Shown here: positions 7,080 to 12,935 of the stretch, piece after piece
How the letters are laid out: every line of letters begins with the position of its first letter
How positions within the stretch are numbered: the stretch's first letter is position 1
Source of the DNA: Thermoplasmata archaeon
GTDB taxonomy: Archaea; Thermoplasmatota; Thermoplasmata; Thermoplasmatales; Thermoplasmataceae
Direction: 5' to 3'
Assembly (NCBI GenBank): GCA_021819605.1
Contig: JAKAQT010000015.1
Span: forward strand, 1-18,057
Length of the DNA: 18,057 nucleotides
Translations under genes and position numbers: made by a program
Notes under the pieces: model-generated
Told to the model about the DNA's origin: nothing
Databases searched by the model: none
What the model saw: only the letters and a program-made list of their open reading frames with translations

Positions 7080-8277
7080 TTACTTTCGAAATCATTTCCG
7101 GATCACCACCTCTTTCTATTAGGGATTCAACAAAACCTGCAGTGATCATGCGCTTTGCCTGGGCTTCGCCTATGCCCCGCGATCTGAGATAGAAAACCTG
7201 ATCCTCGTCCACATCACTTATGGAAGATGCGTGCTTTGACCTGGTGTTGGCATTCTTGATCATGAGCCCAGGCTTGCTGTTTGCATACCCGTCCTTTGAA
7301 AGCAGCAGTATTCTGGAATCGTAGAAGCCTGTGGAATTCCTGGCAACCTCCTCAAGATCTATGTTTCCCCTGTGGATTGTTGAGCTCTTTCCTGTAACAA
7401 CTCCCCTGACCTGTATGTCTGATGAGGAAGCCGTTCCCACCTGGAAACTGCTGTCCCTGATATCCATCTTCTGGGTACCGCTGCTGAAATTTACCCCATA
7501 AACCCTGAAGTCTGATGATTCACCCATCTGTACAGATTCGTCCGTGAATATGACCCTGGAGGATCCGTGGTTTACATGGAACAGCCGGAATCTGGCATAT
7601 TTGTCCATGAATTCTCTTATGTAAGTCAGGTCTGTGGCTGTGCTTTCCTTGTCCTGCAGGTAGCTGTACTGCATGGTGCTGTTCTCTCCCACGTGGCAGT
7701 ATATGTTCTGTCCATGTATGCCATTGCCATTGCCCTGTGATGTGTGAATATCAGTTATCTTCACGCTGCTGTCCTTTCCGCATATTATCACCGATTTCTT
7801 TGAATATGATTCCCTGGAATCTGATATCTGGTGGACCCTCAGGGATATATCTGTCCTGTCAGGGATGTATATGAAGAGGCCGTTTCTCCATGCAGCGTTG
7901 ACCACGTGCTCGGTGCGGTCCCTGCCAAGGTTGGTATAGACGTATTCCTCCACAAGCGCCCGATGTTCCCTTATGGCCGTGGCCATGTCAGTTATGACCA
8001 TTCCAGATTTCTCCGGGATTGACGATCTGGTTAAGACGTCATTGGACATGACAATCTGGGCTGTGTCATCTGGCTGTGGATCAAATGATCCGTTCACAGG
8101 CTCCGCGTAAATCATCCGCTCCAGCTCACTGTCTGCAACCTCCACATAATCCTTCACCGTGGGGCTTTCCTTGTAGGTGCGGACGGGTGCCTTCAGGAAT
8201 TCCAGGAAGGAATCCCTCCGGTATTCGTAGGCCGGATCGTTCAGCCTGCTTCTGAGTAATTCAGGATAGTTCTCCAT
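7030..8277 (-). CDS. sufD: SufD, Fe-S assembly scaffold subunit
   Basis: A 415-residue member of the SufB/SufD beta-helix family. SufD pairs with SufB and the ATPase SufC to form the SufBCD scaffold on which clusters are made. Shared signs with SufB here are the C-terminal run Asp-Glu-Asp-Gln-Val-Phe-Tyr-Leu-Arg-Ser-Arg-Gly-Ile (357-369) and the following helix. His349 lies where E. coli SufD has its essential His360, but the cysteine usually two residues before that histidine is replaced by serine. It is shorter than SufB and lacks the EGC cysteine motif, which distinguishes the two. The start at 8277 has a GGATGAT sequence just upstream and lies 6 bp after the sufB stop; the 3' end overlaps sufS. 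Confidence 0.93.
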   Translation of the reverse strand: MENYPELLRSRLNDPAYEYRRDSFLEFLKAPVRTYKESPTVKDYVEVADSELERMIYAEPVNGSFDPQPDDTAQIVMSNDVLTRSSIPEKSGMVITDMATAIREHRALVEEYVYTNLGRDRTEHVVNAAWRNGLFIYIPDRTDISLRVHQISDSRESYSKKSVIICGKDSSVKITDIHTSQGNGNGIHGQNIYCHVGENSTMQYSYLQDKESTATDLTYIREFMDKYARFRLFHVNHGSSRVIFTDESVQMGESSDFRVYGVNFSSGTQKMDIRDSSFQVGTASSSDIQVRGVVTGKSSTIHRGNIDLEEVARNSTGFYDSRILLLSKDGYANSKPGLMIKNANTRSKHASSISDVDEDQVFYLRSRGIGEAQAKRMITAGFVESLIERGGDPEMISKVNEYAEGLGVDAFLGTD

Positions 8278-8283
8278 GGAAGA

Positions 8284-9732
8284 TCATCCTACTGCGCCAA
8301 GCTTGTTCATTTCAAGCTTGATGAGCCTGTTCATTTCCACAGCAAATTCCATGGGGATTTCCTTCATGACGTCATCAAGGAAGCCAAGCACTATCATTGA
8401 GCTTGCCTCGTCCTCGCTGAGACCCCTGGACCTGAGGTATGTGAGTTCGTCTGTCCCGATCCTGCCCACTGTGGCTTCATGGCCGAATGTGGCAGTGGGT
8501 TCGTATATCTCGTCGTGCGGGAAAGTGAAGCTCTGGGATTCATCGTTTATGAGCAGCGCATCACACTGGACGTGGCTCTTGGAATGGACTGCACCCTTGT
8601 TCATCCTCAGCAGTCCGCGATATATTGCCTTCCCATCCTCGATGCTTATGCTCTTTGCAACAATCCTTGAGCTTGTATATGGTGCCAGGTGAAGCGCCTT
8701 GGCCCCGGTATCCTTGATGGTACCCGGACCAGCCAGCGATACATTGAGGTTGTGCGCCGATGCATGAGGGCCTCTCAGGTATGACGACGGGTAAAGCATT
8801 GTCACCTTGGATCCCAGTGATCCGCCCACCCATTCCATCTGGCCGTTCTCCTCCACCCATGCCCTCTTTGTCGGCATGTTGTACACGCTCTTTGACCAGT
8901 TCTGAACGCTTGTGTACCGTGCGTGGGCGTTCTTGTTCACGTATATTTCAACTATTGCGCTGTGCAGTGAGTTCTTCTCATATCTGGGTGCTGTGCATCC
9001 CTCAATGTAGTGGACGCTTGAGCCCTCATCCGCCACAACAATTGTGTGCTCAAACTGGCCGGTCTGCTCTCCATTCATCCTGAAATAGGTCTGCAGGGGC
9101 ATGTCAATCTTGACTCCCTTTGGAACATAGAGGAATGATCCTCCGCTCCACACAGCGCCGTTCAGTGCGGCAAACTTGTTGTCCGTTGGCGGCACAGCCT
9201 TGCAGAAGTAGTCCTTCACAAGGTCGGGATAGGTCTTCAGTGCAAGATCTAGGTCCATGAACAGTACGCCCTTGTCTTCCCATACCTTCCTGAGATTGTG
9301 ATAGACACCCTCGCTGTCGTACTGTGCAACTGATCCTGCAAGGTATTTCTGCTCCATCTCTGGTACCCCCAGCTTCTGGAACGTGTCCTTGATCTGGTCC
9401 GGAACTTCATCCCAGTTGTTGGTTGTGACCTCGTCCGGACGCGTGTAATATTTCGTGTTCTCCCAGTCTATGCCGGAGAGATCAGGTCCCCATGTTGGAA
9501 CGGGCTTGCTCTGGAATATCTCAAGAGCCTTGAGCCTGAATCTCCTCATCCATTCCGGTTCCTTCTTTATCTCTGATATCTCCTCCACAATCTTCCTGTT
9601 CAGGCCTGCACCTGTGGAGTATACCGGCTGCAGGTTGTCATGGAATTCCCAGTCCTCTTTCCTGACATTTGACTTCTTGAGATCCTCAAGAAGTTTTTCC
9701 ATTTCCTCTTCCTTGCTGTATTCTGTTTCCAT
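8284..9732 (-). CDS. sufB: SufB, Fe-S assembly scaffold subunit
   Basis: A 482-residue core subunit of the SufBCD complex. The residues implicated in cluster building are all visible: Cys246 in Glu-Gly-Cys-Thr-Ala-Pro, Cys390 in Ser-His-Val-Gln-Cys-Asp, and His418-Glu419 in Phe-Gly-His-Glu-Ala-Thr-Val-Gly. The C-terminal Asp-Glu-Leu-Thr-Tyr-Leu-Arg-Ser-Arg-Gly-Leu-Ser motif (428-439) is the SufC-contacting region shared with SufD. Length and motifs match standard SufB. GAGGTGA (9740-9746), overlapping the end of sufC, is the strongest Shine-Dalgarno match in the operon and sits 7 nt from the ATG, consistent with high translation of the scaffold and coupling to sufC. Confidence 0.97.
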   Translation of the reverse strand: METEYSKEEEMEKLLEDLKKSNVRKEDWEFHDNLQPVYSTGAGLNRKIVEEISEIKKEPEWMRRFRLKALEIFQSKPVPTWGPDLSGIDWENTKYYTRPDEVTTNNWDEVPDQIKDTFQKLGVPEMEQKYLAGSVAQYDSEGVYHNLRKVWEDKGVLFMDLDLALKTYPDLVKDYFCKAVPPTDNKFAALNGAVWSGGSFLYVPKGVKIDMPLQTYFRMNGEQTGQFEHTIVVADEGSSVHYIEGCTAPRYEKNSLHSAIVEIYVNKNAHARYTSVQNWSKSVYNMPTKRAWVEENGQMEWVGGSLGSKVTMLYPSSYLRGPHASAHNLNVSLAGPGTIKDTGAKALHLAPYTSSRIVAKSISIEDGKAIYRGLLRMNKGAVHSKSHVQCDALLINDESQSFTFPHDEIYEPTATFGHEATVGRIGTDELTYLRSRGLSEDEASSMIVLGFLDDVMKEIPMEFAVEMNRLIKLEMNKLGAVG

Positions 9733-9743
9733 CTTAATTCACC

Positions 9744-10487
9744 TCACGCAGTATTCTTTATCCAGTCGTACCCTTCTTCCTCGATCCTCAGTGACAGGCT
9801 GTTGTCCCCATCCATGACAATCTTTCCATCCTTGAGGATGTGCACGAACTCCGGCTCTATATCCTTCAGTATTCTCTGGTAATGGGTAATGATTAGGAAG
9901 CCCACTTCCTGGCTGTAATATTCCTTTATTTCCTCTGCAACCAGCTTCAGGGCATCAACATCCAGACCCGAATCAATCTCATCGAGCACAACAATCTTGG
10001 GCCTCAGGATCATCATCTGCAGGATCTCGAATCTTTTTCTCTCCCCGCCTGAAAAACCGTCATTGACCGATCTTGACATGAAGGATTCGTCCAGTCCGAC
10101 CTTCTTCATGTGTATCTTCATCCTGTCATAGAATTCTGAAAGTTTCGATTTGTCCTCTGGATGGACCTGCTTGTATGCGGCCCTCATGAATGCCGATAGC
10201 TTAACGCCCACAACGGCAACCGGGCTCTGGAATGCCAGAAACAGTCCAGCCCTTGCCCTCTCCTCTGGGGTCTTGCCGGTGAGGTCCTTTCCATCAAGTA
10301 TGATGGAACCCCCGTTAATTACGTAGTTGGGATGCCCTATGAGCACATTCCCAAGAGTACTCTTTCCAGCCCCGTTGGGACCCATCAGAGCGTGTATTTC
10401 TCCGCCCCTGACTGTAAGATTCACTCCCTTCAATATCTGCTTACCCTCCACTGAGGCACTGAGATTGTTAATGATCAATTCCGGCAA
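9744..10487 (-). CDS. sufC: SufC, ABC-type ATPase of the SUF complex (TTG start)
   Basis: A 247-residue ABC ATPase that powers conformational change of SufBCD. Walker A Gly-Pro-Asn-Gly-Ala-Gly-Lys-Ser-Thr (36-44), Q-loop Gln87, signature Phe-Ser-Gly-Gly-Glu (145-149), Walker B with Leu-Asp-Glu (168-170) and Asp-Ser-Gly-Leu-Asp (172-176), and switch His202 are present, and the Phe-Ser-Gly-Gly-Glu-Arg-Lys-Arg form is typical of SufC. The frame is open back to an ATG at 10577, but the TTG at 10487 is preferred. It gives the usual SufC N-terminus (Pro-Glu-Leu-Ile-Ile), has GGTG (10494-10497) 6 nt upstream, and the operon TATA box (10521-10530) lies between the two candidates, so the far ATG would be upstream of its own transcript. 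Confidence 0.94.
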   Translation of the reverse strand: MPELIINNLSASVEGKQILKGVNLTVRGGEIHALMGPNGAGKSTLGNVLIGHPNYVINGGSIILDGKDLTGKTPEERARAGLFLAFQSPVAVVGVKLSAFMRAAYKQVHPEDKSKLSEFYDRMKIHMKKVGLDESFMSRSVNDGFSGGERKRFEILQMMILRPKIVVLDEIDSGLDVDALKLVAEEIKEYYSQEVGFLIITHYQRILKDIEPEFVHILKDGKIVMDGDNSLSLRIEEEGYDWIKNTA

Positions 10488-10493
10488 ATGTTG

Positions 10494-10497
10494 CACC
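10494..10497 (-). promoter_or_regulatory. Shine-Dalgarno site deciding the sufC TTG start
   Basis: GGTG on the minus strand, 6 nt before TTG 10487. The same motif and spacing (GGTGA, 6 nt) precede the MFS transporter ATG, so this is the local pattern for genes with leaders. Confidence 0.6.
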
Positions 10498-10520
10498 TTC
10501 TTATTGCATATGAGTAAATT

Positions 10521-10530
10521 GTATTTAAAC
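10521..10530 (-). promoter_or_regulatory. TATA box of the suf operon
   Basis: On the minus strand GTTTAAATAC preceded by purine-rich AAGAAAGT, which fits TATA plus BRE. Initiation about 25 bp downstream, near 10500, leaves about a 13-nt leader with the GGTG site. It is back-to-back with the regulator's promoter, about 30 bp apart, so one bound repressor could cover both. Confidence 0.6.
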
Positions 10531-10556
10531 ACTTTCTTATGTCTAAACTGACTAAA

Positions 10557-10566
10557 GTATATATAG
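10557..10566 (+). promoter_or_regulatory. TATA box of the SufR-like regulator gene (leaderless)
   Basis: GTATATATAG preceded by GACTAAA (BRE-like). It is centred about 30 bp before ATG 10593, implying a leaderless or nearly leaderless transcript. Just upstream is a short direct repeat, GTCTAAA (10541-10547) and GACTAAA (10550-10556), 9 bp apart, which may be a regulator contact or only BRE-like sequence. Confidence 0.55.
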
Positions 10567-10592
10567 CGCTCGTGCATGGCTATTAGTTGAAC

Positions 10593-11270
10593 ATGGACGA
10601 GACCGTTGAGACCATGGGTGAGCTGTCATCACTTCTGGGGCAGATGAAGGGCAATATAATCCAGGAGCTGAGTTATTCGGAGAGAAGCATGGATGATCTT
10701 GCCCACCTGCTTGGCATTAACAAGAACGCTGTCAAGGAACATATGGAATCACTGGAAAAGAAAGGCTATGTCCAGCCGTTTTTCAGGGGAGGCGGAACAG
10801 GAAGGCCCAAGAAGTTCTACAGACTCACGGAGAAGGGCATGGGGCTCCTGCCCAAGAGATACATCTCATTTGCAACAATGCTTGTGGAGGAACTTGAATC
10901 GGAATTTGGGAGAGAGAAGGTCAATTTCATTCTGGGAAAGGTTGCAGACAAGATAGTGGGGGAATCCGGATGGAAAAGGCCGTCAGGTATTCCTGAATCA
11001 AGGGAGGACAAGCTGAAGAGGCTTCAGGAATTCGTTGGGACGCTCAACAAGCTTGGCTATTATGCACGCCTGGAGGTCACCGATGATGTTGTGAGGATCA
11101 TAAGGCACAACTGCATATTTTATGAGCTTGCAAAGAACAACAGCAGGATCATATGCACAGCCCTTGGATCGGACATAATAAAGAACTCAATCAACCAGGA
11201 CTTCAGGATCAGGGAGAAATTCTCTGATGGCGACAACAAATGCGTTGTTGAAGTAAACCTCACCGACTAG
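10593..11270 (+). CDS. SufR-like winged-helix transcriptional regulator
   Basis: A 225-residue DNA-binding protein. Residues about 20-85 form a winged helix-turn-helix: Met-Asp-Asp-Leu-Ala-His-Leu-Leu-Gly-Ile-Asn-Lys-Asn-Ala-Val-Lys (33-48) is the HTH and Gly-Gly-Gly-Thr-Gly-Arg-Pro-Lys-Lys-Phe-Tyr (67-77) the wing. The C-terminal half has Cys174 (in His-Asn-Cys), Cys188 and Cys217. SufR proteins, as I recall, carry four cysteines spaced x12, x13, x14 that hold an Fe-S cluster; three fit here (x13 then x28) and the third is missing. It is divergent from the SUF operon, so cluster-dependent control of suf and itself is the natural inference. The ATG at 10593 is preferred over TTG 10587 because of the TATA spacing. 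The 3' end overlaps the threonine dehydrogenase gene by 11 bp. Confidence 0.85.
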   Translation: MDETVETMGELSSLLGQMKGNIIQELSYSERSMDDLAHLLGINKNAVKEHMESLEKKGYVQPFFRGGGTGRPKKFYRLTEKGMGLLPKRYISFATMLVEELESEFGREKVNFILGKVADKIVGESGWKRPSGIPESREDKLKRLQEFVGTLNKLGYYARLEVTDDVVRIIRHNCIFYELAKNNSRIICTALGSDIIKNSINQDFRIREKFSDGDNKCVVEVNLTD

Positions 11271-12225
11271 GCTGGCTCTTCAGGTGCATTTCGCTCAGGT
11301 TCCTGATCATATCTTCTGTCATTGCATCAAGATCATATTCCGGCGAGAAGCCCCAGTCGATTTTTGCGTCTGTTGAATCTAGGCTCCTTGGCCATGTTTC
11401 TGCTATTGCCTGCCTGTAGTCAGGCCTGTAAGTCACATTAAAGTCCGGTATAACTTTCCTTATGGATTCCGCCAGGGTCCTGGGATCAAAGCTGAATGCC
11501 GATATATTGTAGTCTATGGTGTACCTGAGCCTACCCTCATCCGCAGAGTAAAGCTTCATCAGAGAATCAAGCGCATCCGGCATGTACATCATGGGAAGGG
11601 CGGCATCCTCCTTCAGGTAGCATTCATAATTTTTCCCGGCAACAGCGTGGTAGTACATGTCCACAGCGTAGTCGGTTGTGCCGGCAGACGGTGGAGTCTT
11701 ATAGCTGACAATCCCGGGATATCGCACACCCCTGACATCCAGGCCGAATTTGCTGCGGAAATACGCCGACAGGAGCTCGGCGTTTACCTTGGTCACACCG
11801 TACATTGTTGTGGGTCTTGTGACGGTTACCACAGGGACATTGTCCCGTGGCGTATCTTTTCCAAAGACCCCTATTGTACTTGGAATCATCACTCTGTTGA
11901 CGCCTGCTTTCATTGCAGAGTCCAGTACGTTGAAGGTTCCAACACTGTTGACCATGAACGCAAGTTCAGGGTTTCTTTCACCCAGAGCTGAAAGGATTCC
12001 TGCCATGTGAAATACCTCTGTAACTGAGCGTTCCTTCAAGGTGGATGCAACCAAGTCCCTGTTTGTCACGTCAAGAGGCACATATTCAATTTCATGAAAA
12101 ATATCTGAATTCGGCGATTTCACATCGCTTGCTATGACCCTAGAAGGCCCGAATTTCTTAACAAGCAGGGGAACAAGTTCTGTACCTATCTGACCCAAGG
12201 ATCCGGTCACCAGGATAGTGCCCAT
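11260..12225 (-). CDS. tdh: L-threonine 3-dehydrogenase, SDR (epimerase-like) type
   Basis: A 321-residue extended short-chain dehydrogenase that oxidises L-threonine to 2-amino-3-ketobutyrate with NAD+, the first step of threonine breakdown to glycine and acetyl-CoA. The Rossmann glycine motif Gly-Ser-Leu-Gly-Gln-Ile-Gly is at 8-14, Asp34 is placed to bind the NAD ribose, Ser116 and Tyr142-x3-Lys146 form the catalytic set. The segment Gly-Thr-Thr-Asp-Tyr-Ala-Val-Asp-Met-Tyr-Tyr (about 192-202) and the later Leu-Pro-Met-Met-Tyr-Met-Pro-Asp-Ala are characteristic of this subgroup, whose structure is known from Thermoplasma volcanium. A UDP-sugar epimerase is the main alternative but fits these motifs less well. 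Single gene, convergent with the regulator; no clear Shine-Dalgarno site ahead of ATG 12225. Confidence 0.88.
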   Translation of the reverse strand: MGTILVTGSLGQIGTELVPLLVKKFGPSRVIASDVKSPNSDIFHEIEYVPLDVTNRDLVASTLKERSVTEVFHMAGILSALGERNPELAFMVNSVGTFNVLDSAMKAGVNRVMIPSTIGVFGKDTPRDNVPVVTVTRPTTMYGVTKVNAELLSAYFRSKFGLDVRGVRYPGIVSYKTPPSAGTTDYAVDMYYHAVAGKNYECYLKEDAALPMMYMPDALDSLMKLYSADEGRLRYTIDYNISAFSFDPRTLAESIRKVIPDFNVTYRPDYRQAIAETWPRSLDSTDAKIDWGFSPEYDLDAMTEDMIRNLSEMHLKSQPSR

Positions 12226-12415
12226 GCCAGGGAATTGTCATGAGGTTCATTAATTCTTGCGATTTAGCCGCTAGGCACTCCAACGCTGACGCTTCAATTT
12301 CCTGGAGATGCGAAGATTTGCCCGCATGAATCCTTTTAAAATTAAATTTAAAGGAGAAATTTGCATCAGCATTGATCAGTATTAAATACTGAATAATGGT
12401 ACTAATTTGATCAAC
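12226..12415. other. 190-bp divergent intergenic region
   Basis: No gene seen. It holds a small inverted repeat ATGCG/CGCAT (12308-12312 and 12323-12327), an imperfect 23-bp palindrome with CCTTT/AAAGG ends (12332-12354), and the perfect palindrome over the TATA box described separately. The repeats cluster on the side of the plus-strand MoaE-like gene. Confidence 0.6.
12376..12392 (+). promoter_or_regulatory. Perfect 17-bp palindrome over the TATA box of the MoaE-like gene
   Basis: TCAGTATTAAATACTGA is a perfect palindrome about its central A (12384). TATTAAATA inside it is the best TATA box for the gene starting at 12416, giving initiation near 12410 and an almost leaderless transcript. 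A dimeric repressor bound here would block TBP, so this is a candidate operator. Confidence 0.5.
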
Positions 12416-12829
12416 ATGGAACCGGTCATAACTGATGACAGGATTGACCTGCCAGATTTCATGGCTGATTCTAACCCGGACAACAGAAGCGCGGTCTTCT
12501 CACTGGTCAAGGCCACCCAGTTCTCAGGTTTCCCTGACGTAATGGGAATATATTATGAAACTGATCAGGAGACGGCCCTGAGGGTGCTGAAACGCATAAG
12601 GTCAGATGCCATGGACAGGTATCCGGTCACTGACATATCTGTGATTCTCAGGACAGGGAAAATATCAATCGGTGATTATGTTTCGATTGTCATGGCCTGG
12701 GGAAGAAGAAGCGACGATGCATTTTCAGCTTGTAAATTCGTTGCTGAAGAAATTGCCAGCGAAGTGCCCATGTGGAAATATGAAGTCAGGAAAAAAGAAG
12801 CTGTGCACTATGAACTTGATATGAAATGA
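12416..12829 (+). CDS. MoaE-like protein lacking key catalytic residues
   Basis: A 137-residue protein whose C-terminal half aligns by eye with the catalytic (large) subunit of molybdopterin synthase: Gly81-Lys-Ile-Ser-Ile-Gly-Asp-Tyr-Val-Ser-Ile, Ala102-Phe-Ser-Ala-Cys-Lys, then Val117-Pro-Met-Trp-Lys121-Tyr-Glu. Compared with E. coli MoaE, the catalytic Lys119 position is Ala114 while Lys126 is kept as Lys121. The His-Arg pair at 103-104 is Arg97-Arg98, the His of the HRxG motif is Leu78, and the loop with Arg39 is shortened and altered. Either it is a divergent MoaE or a relative that no longer makes molybdopterin. No moaD or other cofactor genes are in the window. The ATG at 12416 is preferred over TTG 12407 by distance to the TATA box. 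The next gene is 106 bp away with its own TATA box. Confidence 0.72.
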   Translation: MEPVITDDRIDLPDFMADSNPDNRSAVFSLVKATQFSGFPDVMGIYYETDQETALRVLKRIRSDAMDRYPVTDISVILRTGKISIGDYVSIVMAWGRRSDDAFSACKFVAEEIASEVPMWKYEVRKKEAVHYELDMK

Positions 12830-12906
12830 TGTGCCTTCTCATGGCTTCATGAGGTGTAAACCATAAATAGTACATTAAGCAGTATACGAATTGATAAGGT
12901 TATACC

Positions 12907-12915
12907 TATTTAATA
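12907..12915 (+). promoter_or_regulatory. TATA box for the ALDH-like gene (leaderless)
   Basis: TATTTAATA is centred 25 bp before ATG 12936 with no Shine-Dalgarno sequence, the leaderless layout. This also argues against the upstream TTG at 12891, which would precede the transcript. Two GTATAC-like hexamers (12882-12887 and about 12898-12906) lie just upstream. Confidence 0.55.
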
Positions 12916-12935
12916 GTAGAAGAAAATCTCATATT

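Noticed and set aside
8284..9732. Long opposite-strand frames within sufB
   Set aside because: They are low-complexity Ser/Pro-rich shadows of strongly conserved sufB codons without ribosome-binding sites.
10488..10577. N-terminal 30-residue extension of SufC from the ATG at 10577
   Set aside because: It lies upstream of the operon TATA box, does not resemble SufC, and TTG 10487 has a well-placed GGTG site.
12407..12415. TTG start for the MoaE-like protein
   Set aside because: It lies at or before the expected transcript start; ATG 12416 fits the TATA spacing better.
12891..12935. TTG start for the ALDH-like protein
   Set aside because: It is upstream of the TATA box at 12907-12915, and the extra residues do not resemble an ALDH N-terminus.
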